Positions 24,066-32,611 of a stretch of 64,000 nt of DNA are shown here, one piece after another. The notes under the pieces are model-generated. The model was not told the DNA's origin, searched no databases, and saw only the letters and a program-made list of their open reading frames with translations. The stretch is taken from the NCBI GenBank assembly GCA_937930305.1, contig CALGLE010000018.1, positions 62,001 to 126,000 of the forward strand, read 5' to 3'. Numbering within the stretch: position 1 is the first letter of the stretch; each line of letters opens with the position of its first letter. The stretch is from an uncultured Granulosicoccaceae bacterium (lineage in GTDB: Bacteria; Pseudomonadota; Gammaproteobacteria; Granulosicoccales; Granulosicoccaceae). The translations under genes and the position numbers were made by a program.

Positions 24066-25196
24066 ATGAGCAACACCGTAGTCAATTCTTGGAACGAATT
24101 TGATCCGCTAAAACACGTCATTGTGGGCCGCGCGGATCACACCTGCATCCCGCCAAGTGAGCCAGCAACCGAAGCCAAGGTTCCAGAAGACAGCGACATG
24201 CGCGGCATGTGGGGCCCTCGTCCTCTCGAGACGGTTGAAAGAGCAAATGCGCAACTGGATAACCTGGCGAAAACCCTTGAAGATCGTGGTATCAAGGTGG
24301 ATCGACCGACGCCCATTCAATGGAACCAAGCTGTTAACACACCAGATTTTTCAACCGCTAGCCAATTCGGGTGTATGCCACCGCGGGACGTTTTACTCAC
24401 CATCGGCAGTGAAATCCTGTCAGCGCCCATGTCGTTTCGTTGCCGCTATTTTGAGTACCTGGCCTATCACGACTTAATGCAGCGCTACTTCGATGAAGAC
24501 CCTAATTTCCGCTGGGAGCAAGCCCCTCGTCCCCGATTAGATGATCGCTCTTACCAATCCGGCTACTTTGATGAAATTACGATTGATGAACGCTTAAGTC
24601 GCACGGCCGCCTTAGATTTTGTAACCACAGAACAAGAACCCTTATTCGATGCGGCCGATGTCTGTCGTTTAGGTAAAGATCTGTTCATACAACACGGTTT
24701 AACAACCAATCGGCGCGGCATGGAATGGTTGCAACGACATTTTCCAAACCATCGGGTCCATGCCGTGAATTTCCCAGGTGACCCTTACCCCATACACATT
24801 GATGCCACCTTCGTCCCACTGCGCCCTGGACTCATCATAAACAACCCGAATCGCAAACTACCAGAGGCTCAGCGTAAGATCTTCGCAGAGAACGATTGGG
24901 AAATTGTGGATGCGGCACCGCCTTCTCACAACCAACCCCCTCCACTGTGTTATTCAAGCATTTGGTTATCAATGAATTGTTTGATCATCGATCATAAAAC
25001 GGTGGTGGTTGAAGCCAGTGAGGTGTATCAACAAGAGCAAATGGATAAGCTGGGCATGAACGTTATTCCAGTGCCCTTTCGGGATGCCTACCCGTTTGGT
25101 GGCGGGCTGCATTGTGCCACTGGAGATGTACATCGGGAAGGCAGCTGCGAGGATTATTTTCCGAAACAAGTGCCTGGCACCTTGCTGCGCAGCTGA
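24066..25196 (+). CDS. Glycine amidinotransferase (AGAT-like)
   Basis: A 376-residue amidinotransferase of the guanidino-group-modifying superfamily, which moves the amidino group from arginine to an acceptor amine such as glycine (giving guanidinoacetate and ornithine). The catalytic triad is present: Asp198 in DAADVCRLGKDL, His244 in YPIHIDATF, and nucleophile Cys350 in GGGLHCATGDVHREG. Family N-terminal residues NEFDPLKHVIVGRAD are also clear. The start is ATG at 24066. It ends with TGATG, overlapping the start of an EamA-type transporter by 1 bp, which may export the product. Acceptors other than glycine, as in natural-product amidinotransferases, are possible. Confidence 0.88.
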   Translation: MSNTVVNSWNEFDPLKHVIVGRADHTCIPPSEPATEAKVPEDSDMRGMWGPRPLETVERANAQLDNLAKTLEDRGIKVDRPTPIQWNQAVNTPDFSTASQFGCMPPRDVLLTIGSEILSAPMSFRCRYFEYLAYHDLMQRYFDEDPNFRWEQAPRPRLDDRSYQSGYFDEITIDERLSRTAALDFVTTEQEPLFDAADVCRLGKDLFIQHGLTTNRRGMEWLQRHFPNHRVHAVNFPGDPYPIHIDATFVPLRPGLIINNPNRKLPEAQRKIFAENDWEIVDAAPPSHNQPPPLCYSSIWLSMNCLIIDHKTVVVEASEVYQQEQMDKLGMNVIPVPFRDAYPFGGGLHCATGDVHREGSCEDYFPKQVPGTLLRS

Positions 25197-26155
25197 TGAC
25201 AAATTCCATGCGAGCGATCGTGTCTCTGTCGCTCGCCATGTTATTTTTTGCCATTCAAGATGCGTTGTTCAAACACCTTGTACAAGACTACGCCGTGTTA
25301 CAACTCCTACTGGTGCGGATGTCGCTAGTGGTATGTGCGTTGTTAGCCGTCTTTGTTTTTCAAAGAAGAAAATTACAGTTGCGCACTCAGCATTGGAAAC
25401 CGATGATGCTGCGAGGTTGCCTCGCATTCACCGCATTCACTTTGTATTATTTGGCGCTGCAAAAAATACCGCTGGCAGAAGGTGCGACGGTATTAATGAG
25501 CGCGCCCCTCTTTGTTACGGCGCTGTCGGTCCCTTTGCTGGGTGAGAAGGTTGGCATTCATCGCTGGATTGCGGTGTGTGTCGGTTTTATTGCAGTGCTG
25601 TTTATGCTAAAGCCGGGTACCGGTGTTTTTCGGGCCATCATGATATTGCCACTCATTAGCGCGGTAGTGTATTCATTCATTCCTATCATTACGCGTAAAA
25701 TTAAATCCACAGAAAGCGCCTTTACCATTACCTTTTACACCACCGTCGCCTACTGGCTGCTTTGTGTTTTGTCGGCCGTGCTGGTGCACAGCGTACCAGC
25801 CACTGAGAACAGTTCAGACTTTTATTCCGCGATAGCGCAACCGTGGAGGATGCTCAAACCGCAATCCCTGATTTTCGTAGGCTTCACTTCTGCGCTTTTT
25901 TGCATATCGATCTTGTTGATTACCGTCGCCTATCGATCAGCACAAGCGAGCGCCATCGCATCGTTTGAATACAGCTATTTAGTTTGGGCCATGCTGGTGG
26001 GCTATCTCTTGTTTGGTGATATTCCCACTGTGATAACTTGCTTGGCTGCAGCCGTTATCGCTGGATGTGGTATCTATATTACCTGGCGCGAACATCGACT
26101 CAACGTTCGAAGCCAAACGCCTGCGGCAGCCGTTGCCGAAACTAACGTTCGTTAA
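25196..26155 (+). CDS. EamA/DMT-family transporter
   Basis: A 319-residue inner-membrane permease of the drug/metabolite transporter superfamily, with ten hydrophobic helices and two EamA repeats. The first contains LALQKIPLAEGATVLMSAPLF followed by LLGEKVG; the second contains VAYRSAQASAIASFEYSYLVWAMLVGYLLFGDIP. ATG 25196 overlaps the amidinotransferase stop (TGATG). A longer frame starting at 25112 would lie inside that gene and is rejected. Co-translation suggests the pair handles a guanidino compound, with this protein as exporter. Confidence 0.87.
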   Translation: MTNSMRAIVSLSLAMLFFAIQDALFKHLVQDYAVLQLLLVRMSLVVCALLAVFVFQRRKLQLRTQHWKPMMLRGCLAFTAFTLYYLALQKIPLAEGATVLMSAPLFVTALSVPLLGEKVGIHRWIAVCVGFIAVLFMLKPGTGVFRAIMILPLISAVVYSFIPIITRKIKSTESAFTITFYTTVAYWLLCVLSAVLVHSVPATENSSDFYSAIAQPWRMLKPQSLIFVGFTSALFCISILLITVAYRSAQASAIASFEYSYLVWAMLVGYLLFGDIPTVITCLAAAVIAGCGIYITWREHRLNVRSQTPAAAVAETNVR

Positions 26156-26172
26156 ACGATAAGGAAAAACCT

Positions 26173-27123
26173 GTGTTTTTATGCTGTGGCGATTCATTGT
26201 TTGATTTGTTTGTTGACTCAGACTCCCAGGACAACGATATTGCGTTGTCCGGTGGCGTCGGTGGTTCCCCACTTAATGTTGCGATTGGCTTGTCACGCTT
26301 AGGGCACCACAGCCGCTATTTAACACGGCTCAGCACCGATCCGTTCGGACAGCGCATGCAGCGGCACTTGGATAACAATCAAATCGATACATCGTTGTGC
26401 GTGCAAACCGGCCAAAACACCACCTTGGCCATTGTGGAAAAGCAAAATGATGGCTCAGCAAAATACGTTTTCTACACCGATAACACCGCTGATGCCTCGA
26501 TAAATCCGGCCGACATACCCGATACACTTCCAGCAGACATTCAGGTCTTGCACGTAGCCTCTTATTCAACCGTGCTGCCTGAAACGGGCGCTACGTTACA
26601 AGCTTTAGTGGAACGTGAAAGCCAACATCGCGCCATCAGTTTTGACCCAAACTTACGCTTAATGGTAGAACCTGACCTCACCCTTTGGCGCCAAGCTTTT
26701 AAAAACATCGGCCAGCATGCCTTCTTTATAAAAGCCAGTGATGAAGATGTGGATGCCCTAGTAGGCGAAGGCCAATATGAAAAGTTTTTGCAACAATGCC
26801 TGCAACTCGGTGCCCAAGTGGCGGTGGTCACTCGGGGCCCTAACGGGGCCATGGCGGCAGACGCCAACGGTCAAACCGTCACGCTGCCCGGCTTGGAAAT
26901 CGAGGTGGAAGACACGGTAGGTGCCGGCGATACCTTTCAAGCGGCGGCGTTGCATTGGTTAGTTTCAAATCATCATATAGGTGCGTTAGACCATGGCCGC
27001 ACTCAGTTGACCGGGGAGCTGGATTTAGCGGCGTGCGTAAGCTTTGCAATAAAAGCTGCCGCGGTAACCTGTACTCGTCGCGGAGCGGATTTACCACGAC
27101 TAAACGATATAGAATCGAGTTAA
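26173..27123 (+). CDS. PfkB-family carbohydrate kinase (fructokinase-like)
   Basis: A 316-residue sugar kinase. The N-terminal GGVGGSPLNVAIGLSRLG is PfkB signature 1, and the catalytic motif VEDTVGAGDTFQAAALHWL near residue 245 holds the base Asp and anion hole. AVVTRGPNGAM precedes it. It starts at GTG 26173, 12 nt after an AAGGAA site and 17 bp downstream of the EamA gene. The substrate is most likely fructose or another ketose, but sequence does not exclude ribokinase-type substrates. No sugar transporter is adjacent. Confidence 0.83.
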   Translation: MFLCCGDSLFDLFVDSDSQDNDIALSGGVGGSPLNVAIGLSRLGHHSRYLTRLSTDPFGQRMQRHLDNNQIDTSLCVQTGQNTTLAIVEKQNDGSAKYVFYTDNTADASINPADIPDTLPADIQVLHVASYSTVLPETGATLQALVERESQHRAISFDPNLRLMVEPDLTLWRQAFKNIGQHAFFIKASDEDVDALVGEGQYEKFLQQCLQLGAQVAVVTRGPNGAMAADANGQTVTLPGLEIEVEDTVGAGDTFQAAALHWLVSNHHIGALDHGRTQLTGELDLAACVSFAIKAAAVTCTRRGADLPRLNDIESS

Positions 27124-27377
27124 TGAGCCAATCGGGCCGTCTCATTACACAAGTTTACAATTTGCGGTTTTAACAAGCTATTCGTAAGATTTTTCCGCAA
27201 AAAGGCCTAAAACAGGGTGTTATTGGTCATATCAGCACAATATTTGAACAAAAATTTACCAAATTAAAACTGGCCTGAGCTGTATACGCACCAGAGGCTT
27301 TCAGATGGTTCACGAGTTGCATTTCACACTGCTGTTAAACTCTCGTCTTCAGTATCCTTTCATATCAGGAGTATCCC

Positions 27378-27926
27378 ATGTTCTTCATCCTGGCTATTAT
27401 TCTATTCGCTGCACTAATTGTTTGGCTTGTCTTAAACGGCATCAACGAGATGCGTTGGGTTCAAGCCCACCTTCACGATGAAGAAGTTGCCAATGACCCT
27501 GGCATCATTCCGAAAATGTCCGAGCTCTCTGGCACAGGACAAAAAATTAAAGAAAAAACTCAAGCCGCTTTTCAGGAAGATGGCGCCTTGGGTAAAGCGA
27601 AACAACACGCTCAAAATGCCATGAAGGACGACGGCGCATTAGGTAAGGCGAAACAGAAAGCGCAAGACTCGATGAAGGATGATGGACTGTTAGGCAAGGC
27701 CAAGCAAAAAGCGCAAGACTCGATGAAGGACGACGGACTGTTAGGCAAAGCCAAGCAAAAAGCACAGGACGCGATGAAAGACGATGGTGCTTTAGGTAAA
27801 GCGAAGCAAAAACTTCGCGAAGGTGACTACGTCAACAAAGCCAAAGACCTAACCAAAGGTGCGGGTGAGAAAATTAAAGGCGCTGGAGCTGCGGCCCGAT
27901 CACGTGCCGAAGACATGCGTAACTAA
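27378..27926 (+). CDS. Membrane-anchored protein with 17-residue tandem repeats
   Basis: A 182-residue protein not recognised as a named family. Residues 2-20 form one hydrophobic helix, followed by a cytoplasmic- or periplasmic-facing part. From about residue 68 a 17-residue unit of the form DGxLGKAKQKAQDxMKD is repeated four times with a fifth partial copy. The repeats are Lys/Asp/Gln/Ala-rich, lack Cys, and would form an amphipathic, highly charged helix like LEA or CsbD stress proteins. A Gly/Ala/Lys-rich tail ends in SRAEDMRN. The start is ATG at 27378 behind an AGGAG site, with a strong terminator after the gene, so it is monocistronic. A 254-bp AT-rich region upstream gives room for regulation. 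A stress or envelope role is a guess. Confidence 0.78.
   Translation: MFFILAIILFAALIVWLVLNGINEMRWVQAHLHDEEVANDPGIIPKMSELSGTGQKIKEKTQAAFQEDGALGKAKQHAQNAMKDDGALGKAKQKAQDSMKDDGLLGKAKQKAQDSMKDDGLLGKAKQKAQDAMKDDGALGKAKQKLREGDYVNKAKDLTKGAGEKIKGAGAAARSRAEDMRN
27579..27815 (+). repeat. 51-bp in-frame tandem repeats
   Basis: Four full 51-bp units and one partial unit encode the 17-residue repeats of the membrane-anchored protein. The third and second units are nearly identical at DNA level, indicating recent duplication. Such an array can vary in copy number by slippage or recombination. Confidence 0.8.
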
Positions 27927-27947
27927 GCCGAAGACGTGCGTAATTAA
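27906..27947 (+). repeat. 21-bp tandem duplication spanning a stop codon
   Basis: The last 21 bases of the repeat-protein gene, including its TAA (27906-27926), are followed directly by a copy with two differences (27927-27947), again ending in TAA. The second copy lies outside the coding frame's end and looks like a local duplication. Confidence 0.75.
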
Positions 27948-27991
27948 TAGGGATTAGTTTCCTTACTAAGAAGCCGTATTCACGCAGTATC

Positions 27992-28031
27992 GGGGCTGAA
28001 CGCAATGTGTTGCGCTCAGCCCCTTCTTTTT
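27992..28031 (+). terminator. Rho-independent terminator
   Basis: GGGGCTGA pairs with TCAGCCCC and the inner CGCAA with TTGCG, separated by one A-C mismatch, closing a TGTG loop; TTCTTTTT follows. It terminates the repeat-protein gene. On the other strand, transcription of dgcA starts away from it, so it also insulates the two convergent units. Confidence 0.88.
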
Positions 28032-28044
28032 ACCCGAGAATTTA

Positions 28045-29022
28045 TTAGCCCCACAACGCTCTGGGCGCTGGGCGCATGACGCTGCCATCGTATTGAATCG
28101 GCGACTCTCGATCCTCCCCAAGCAACAGCGGCCCATCCAGGTCCGTCACCTTGGCGCCTTCAGCGACGAGCATCGCCGGAGCCATCGCCAGTGAGCTGGT
28201 GACCATGCAACCCACCATAATGTCAAATCCGCGTTCAATCGCGGCACGCTTGACATGCAGTGCTTCGGTTAAGCCGCCGGTTTTATCCAGTTTAATGTTG
28301 ATCATGTCGTACTTGCCGACTAACGCGTCCAGTGAATCGAGCCCATGACAGCTTTCATCAGCACAAACCGCTAACGGGCGTTCACGACCCAGTAGCTCAG
28401 CATCATCTGATTGCGGCAGGGGTTGTTCAACCATGGACACGCCAAGTTCCAACATGACCGGCGCTAATGAATCGTAGTCTGCAGCTGACCAACCTTCATT
28501 GGCATCCACAATGAGAGTGGCGTTCGGTGCCCCTTCTCGAACCGCAGTCAGGCGTTCTAAATCTCCAGTGCCACCCAGTTTTATTTTTAGTAACGGCCGT
28601 GCCGCATGTTGGGCAGCCGCTTCACGCATAGCGTCGGGTGTATCCAATGACAAAGAATAGGCTGTGGTGATCGAGCCCGGTGCGGTTAAGCCGGCTAACT
28701 GCCAAACGGGCTGACCTGTGCGTTTGGATTCTAAATCCCATAAGGCACAATCTAGTGCATTACGAGCGGCACCCGCTGGCATAGTTTGACGCAGAGTCTC
28801 TCGATCCATACCAGCCAGTATGTCTTGCTGGATGGCTTGAATTTGAGCCGTCACGCTATCCAAAGACTCGCCATAGCGAGCATAGGGATAACACTCCCCA
28901 CGACCCACCTGTGAATCATCGCCAATATGAACCGTCAGCACTTCGGCCACATCTCGAGAGCCTCGAGATATGGTGAACGTTTGCTTGAGTTTAAACGCAT
29001 CTCGAGTGATGGTTAGCTGCAA
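28045..29022 (-). CDS. dgcA: N-acetyl-D-glutamate racemase DgcA / dipeptide epimerase-like (enolase superfamily)
   Basis: A 325-residue enolase-superfamily enzyme resembling L-Ala-D/L-Glu epimerases. Visible are the Lys pair in LLKIKLGG, metal ligands in LIVDANEGWS, VEQPLP and CADES, and the second catalytic Lys in INIKLDKTGG. In marine bacteria the DgcN-DgcA pair degrades D-glutamate: DgcN acetylates it and DgcA racemises N-acetyl-D-Glu to the L form. Immediate linkage to the DUF1611 gene (12-bp gap, same strand) favours this role over murein-peptide epimerisation. The start is given as 29022. Confidence 0.82.
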   Translation of the reverse strand: MQLTITRDAFKLKQTFTISRGSRDVAEVLTVHIGDDSQVGRGECYPYARYGESLDSVTAQIQAIQQDILAGMDRETLRQTMPAGAARNALDCALWDLESKRTGQPVWQLAGLTAPGSITTAYSLSLDTPDAMREAAAQHAARPLLKIKLGGTGDLERLTAVREGAPNATLIVDANEGWSAADYDSLAPVMLELGVSMVEQPLPQSDDAELLGRERPLAVCADESCHGLDSLDALVGKYDMINIKLDKTGGLTEALHVKRAAIERGFDIMVGCMVTSSLAMAPAMLVAEGAKVTDLDGPLLLGEDRESPIQYDGSVMRPAPRALWG

Positions 29023-29034
29023 AAGATTCGGCCC

Positions 29035-30033
29035 CTACTTCAGTTCAGCAATGAGCCTTTCGGCACCGTGACGGAAAGGATCGACCGTGGGTAAGCCCAA
29101 CTCCGTTTCGATGCTTTTGCATAAAGCCGTTGCCGCAGCATCGTCCAATGCGGCAGTATTAACCGACACACCCACCACTTTGCATTCTGGGTTAACGACT
29201 TTGGCCAACGTTAACGCAAGCTCACGCAGTTCAGTCAGTGAGGGCAAGCTGTATTCGGGTAATCCTCGCATGTGTGTGCGGGTAGGTTCATGGCATAAAA
29301 TCAAAGCGTCTGGGGCCCCGCCATGAATCAATGCCATCGTTACACCACTGTAGGAGGCATGGAACAAACTGCCCTGGCCTTCAATCATGTCCCAATGGTT
29401 TTCATCATTGTCTGGGGTTAAATATTCAACCGCTCCTGCCATGAAATCTGCCACAACCGCATCCAATGGCACACCGTCGCCTGTGATCAAGATACCGGTT
29501 TGACCGGTGGCTCTAAAACTGGACGCTCGCCCCGCATCGCGCATGGCTTTATCCATAGCGAGCGCGGTATACATTTTTCCAACAGAACAATCGGTGCCAA
29601 CAGCTAAACAACGTTTACCCGCGCGAGGTTTGCCGTTTGCGATGGGGTATTCCACCTGCGGAATCCGCACATCTATCAGCTGTCGGTTTCGAGAATTGGC
29701 CACTTCAACTAACTTCGATTCATCGGTCAGCAAGTTATGCAAACCTGAGGCGATATCAAGACCCGACTCTAAGGCTTCCACGAAAACACTGAGCCATGAT
29801 TCGCTGATGACGCCACCCCGATTGGCCACACCCACAACCAAGGTTTTTGCCCCGGCATCAATGGCTTCTTGCACCGTCATATCGGGAATGCCCAAATCGG
29901 CTTGACAGCCGGGCTGACGCAACTGCCCCACACAAGCGTCAGGACGCCAGTCTTTAATGCCTTGGGCCACTTTGGCCGCCAGCGGATCCACCGCGTCCCC
30001 TAAAAACAGGAGATAAGGAGATTGAATGATCAT
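29035..30033 (-). CDS. dgcN: D-glutamate N-acetyltransferase DgcN (DUF1611)
   Basis: A 332-residue DUF1611 protein. The N-terminal part is Rossmann-like (residues 1-125, with TLVVGVANRGG). The C-terminal part has the P-loop-like VGTDCSVGKMYTALAM near residue 145, ATGQTGILITGDGVPLDAVVADF, and EGQGSLFHASYSGVTMALIHG. Members paired with an enolase-superfamily racemase act as D-Glu N-acetyltransferases in D-glutamate catabolism. The ATG at 30033 starts the two-gene operon with dgcA. Some DUF1611 proteins are annotated as possible kinases or NAD-dependent enzymes, so the assignment leans on context. Confidence 0.82.
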   Translation of the reverse strand: MIIQSPYLLFLGDAVDPLAAKVAQGIKDWRPDACVGQLRQPGCQADLGIPDMTVQEAIDAGAKTLVVGVANRGGVISESWLSVFVEALESGLDIASGLHNLLTDESKLVEVANSRNRQLIDVRIPQVEYPIANGKPRAGKRCLAVGTDCSVGKMYTALAMDKAMRDAGRASSFRATGQTGILITGDGVPLDAVVADFMAGAVEYLTPDNDENHWDMIEGQGSLFHASYSGVTMALIHGGAPDALILCHEPTRTHMRGLPEYSLPSLTELRELALTLAKVVNPECKVVGVSVNTAALDDAAATALCKSIETELGLPTVDPFRHGAERLIAELK

Positions 30034-30094
30034 ATGCCAAACCTCATAAAAACGCGGGCGAGTGTACCACCGACTCCCCTGCAGAATCTGTCTA

Positions 30095-31519
30095 TTAAAG
30101 CGTTTTCAAATACTCAAGTAGCGCGCGGCGCTGCGCTTTGCTGAGTTGATCACCAAATGCATGCCCGCCGTTGCCATATCCAGCCTGCGTGGTGTCGTAC
30201 ACCCAGGTGTCATTGGGATCTTGCTCAGCCTGTCCCACGGTTTCAAATTTCCAACCTAGTTGGCCCGTATCATAACTCTCTGGATCACTCGCATCTGCTG
30301 CCAGGTGCCGCCAACGAGTAGGCCGTTGATCGCTTTGCAGCAACAATCCGATACTGGGTACTGACCCATTATGCAAATACGGTGCGGTGGCCCAAATACC
30401 ATCCAGTGGCGGCGCTACATAGCCTTTGGCCGGCGCCGCATGCGACAACTCACCAAACCAGGAATCGTTAAACCACTGTGCGTAGGCTTGGCCAAACGCA
30501 CCCGTCGCCACCTCCATTAATCGGGCGTCCGTATTTATGGTTTCAATGGGAATGACCACATTGGGGTAGTCGGGCGTGTCCCCGTAGGTGCCATGGCAGG
30601 CAGAGCAGTGCGTTTCAAACACGTCCTGGCCCGAGTTTGCCAAGTCTTTCTCGATTTGAAACGGATACTGCGGCGGCTCAATGCTGGCTAAATAGGCTCG
30701 AATATCGGGTGCATACTGATCGATCTCATTTAGCTCGCTTACGCTATCTGCACACAGCATCGAGGCTGCCAACATAATGCGCGCATGGTCACCGCGGCCT
30801 TCACCTAAATTGAACATGGCGTGCTTTTTCGACATTCGCCACCAAGGCGGTACGCTAACCGGAGGCGGATCGGTTGGCGGTAAAGGATTTTGCGGCTTAT
30901 CAAGCCAGGTATGGGTGTCCACATCGCGATGAGCAATTAAAGCGGCGGTTAAATTATTTGCAGAATTTACCCCAACCGTCTTTAACTGGATGTAAGGTGC
31001 GATGGCAGCCACACGATCAGCAAAGCGTTCCCATTCAGCCGTTTCATCAGCGCCTTGCACCAAAGCACCAGCGCGTTCCACAGCAACCGACGGGTTTTGT
31101 GTGAAGTCAGCAAATTCGTTACCCAAGCCGATAACCAATTCTCCAAACAACACAGTGCCATGACACGTTAAGCAGTTTGAACTGACCACGGGAATCCCGG
31201 TTTTGCCGATCACACGATTCGTAAAATACGGCAGCCCGTCCATGGAAGCATCGCGTTCCACAGCGATCGCTGCATTTTGATCATTACCGAACGATTGTTG
31301 CAGTTCTCGAAAAACACGCTCGGGTGTCCCGCAATTTACATAGGGCGCATGCAGCAGTGCGTGTCGCCCTTTTTCTACATCCCCCGAGCGTTGCGTAAAC
31401 GCAGGTATTGGCCCTGTTTGCGATAACCAATCCGTGTTTTTATCGATTGTGTTCTGCTCTGCATTGTTGCCGCATGCCGTTAACACCACACAGAACGTGA
31501 ACCACCCCAAACGACGCAT
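30095..31519 (-). CDS. Di-haem cytochrome c lipoprotein
   Basis: A 474-residue c-type cytochrome carrying two CxxCH haem sites, SNCLTCHG near residue 138 and THCSACHG near residue 310. The N-terminus MRRLGWFTFCVVLTACGN has a lipobox, so it should be an envelope-anchored lipoprotein. The C-terminal segment GYVAPPLDGIWATAPYLHNGSVPS is typical of di-haem peroxidase- or rubber-oxygenase-like cytochromes, where it bears haem-ligand residues. Starting at ATG 31519, it is the third gene of a minus-strand set with an unknown lipoprotein (12-bp gap) and a phospholipase D-like protein. It might pass electrons or act as a peroxidase; the substrate is unknown. Confidence 0.82.
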   Translation of the reverse strand: MRRLGWFTFCVVLTACGNNAEQNTIDKNTDWLSQTGPIPAFTQRSGDVEKGRHALLHAPYVNCGTPERVFRELQQSFGNDQNAAIAVERDASMDGLPYFTNRVIGKTGIPVVSSNCLTCHGTVLFGELVIGLGNEFADFTQNPSVAVERAGALVQGADETAEWERFADRVAAIAPYIQLKTVGVNSANNLTAALIAHRDVDTHTWLDKPQNPLPPTDPPPVSVPPWWRMSKKHAMFNLGEGRGDHARIMLAASMLCADSVSELNEIDQYAPDIRAYLASIEPPQYPFQIEKDLANSGQDVFETHCSACHGTYGDTPDYPNVVIPIETINTDARLMEVATGAFGQAYAQWFNDSWFGELSHAAPAKGYVAPPLDGIWATAPYLHNGSVPSIGLLLQSDQRPTRWRHLAADASDPESYDTGQLGWKFETVGQAEQDPNDTWVYDTTQAGYGNGGHAFGDQLSKAQRRALLEYLKTL

Positions 31520-31531
31520 ATATTAAAACTC

Positions 31532-32611
31532 CTATCGACGTGGAAATAAACGAATGAGCCCGGGATAAACCGATTCATCATTGCCCAGTGACTTAACCAG
31601 CACACCGTGCTGAACACCTAAGGGTGAATCATTCGCATTCGTTGTCCATTGCTTAGGCAACTGAACTAGCAAAGTACGCGATAACGTCGGTAAGGAAATT
31701 TTTATCGATGCGGGAAAGGGAGACAGCTTTTGGGCTTCCTCCTCCCAAAGCGCATCGCGAAGTGAGGTTTCACGACCTTCATCAACCTGTGCCGCGGAAA
31801 CCGTTACCGGCCCTGTGCCACTGCGCCGGCGGCTGCGAGTGATGCGTAACTGCTGATTGTCAGGCATCACAACACGTAACTCTTCGATGATAACGGGGCC
31901 AGTCAATTTAGGCAGTTGACCATAAGTATGTGTCACCCAACCGACCCCATTTTCAAACTGAGTGAACGCATTGGCGATGACCGTACTGCCAATTTGTGTT
32001 CGCTGCGGACACTGATCAAAATTCCAGGTGAAATGTTCAGATGGCTGTTTCAGCGTGATTTTGGAAGAGCAGCCCTGGCTATGAAATTGCGCACTTACCC
32101 CTCTGACGAACACGGATTCTTCTGTGACATCCGAAAGCGATAAGGCTCTGCGTTCAGCAGCTTGCAGCGTTTCTCTTTCTTCCGTTTGAAAATCATAACG
32201 TTGAAACTGATGCATCATGACATCACGAAAAGCCCAATTCGATTCCACATTCGCTTCTGCCGCCAATGCCACTCGAACAAATTGTTGCTCAATCCAGCGC
32301 CACTCGTCGGTGTCGTTAGATTGAGTTAATGCAGACAACGTCCACTGTTCAAAGCGTTGTTCGGGTTCAGGCTTAAACGCCTGAGGCGCTGCGGGAAGCG
32401 TTGGCGTAGGGAAACTTGCCGCAATTTCCTTTGCTTGTGGAGCGTTCAATAGCTCCATCAGAGACGCACCATTTCCACCGAACAACAACGATGCGTTTGC
32501 TGAATTGAGTGACGGCTTATTGAGTTGATGCCCAGAATCTGTAGAGACATCACAAGCGGTGATGCAAAATGAACCCGCGAACAGAGTCAGTAGAAATTTA
32601 AAAGGTTGCAA
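31532..32611 (-). CDS. Unknown lipoprotein
   Basis: A 359-residue protein of no family I recognise. With a TTG start at 32611, preceded by GGAAAG, the N-terminus becomes QPFKFLLTLFAGSFCITAC, a standard lipoprotein signal with lipobox ITAC. This start overlaps the phospholipase D-like gene by 14 bp. Longer in-frame starts (32662, 32764) bury the signal in 17 or more extra residues and are less likely. The mature part is mostly soluble, with two Cys around residues 195-215 (possible disulfide), a basic RSRRRSG patch and a proline-rich N-terminal region. It lies between a PLD-like enzyme and a di-haem cytochrome and probably works with them in the periplasm. Confidence 0.65.
   Translation of the reverse strand: MQPFKFLLTLFAGSFCITACDVSTDSGHQLNKPSLNSANASLLFGGNGASLMELLNAPQAKEIAASFPTPTLPAAPQAFKPEPEQRFEQWTLSALTQSNDTDEWRWIEQQFVRVALAAEANVESNWAFRDVMMHQFQRYDFQTEERETLQAAERRALSLSDVTEESVFVRGVSAQFHSQGCSSKITLKQPSEHFTWNFDQCPQRTQIGSTVIANAFTQFENGVGWVTHTYGQLPKLTGPVIIEELRVVMPDNQQLRITRSRRRSGTGPVTVSAAQVDEGRETSLRDALWEEEAQKLSPFPASIKISLPTLSRTLLVQLPKQWTTNANDSPLGVQHGVLVKSLGNDESVYPGLIRLFPRR

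Noticed and set aside
25112-25195. Longer start for the EamA transporter
   Set aside because: It lies inside the amidinotransferase active-site region in another frame; the ATG overlapping that gene's stop gives a normal first helix.
27161-27201. Inverted repeat TTTGCGG/CCGCAAA considered as a terminator after the PfkB kinase gene
   Set aside because: The loop is 27 nt and no T-run follows; the stem is too short to be convincing.
27579-27815. Regular repeat array considered as CRISPR
   Set aside because: Units are contiguous, in frame with a protein, multiples of three long and without unique spacers; no cas genes are present.
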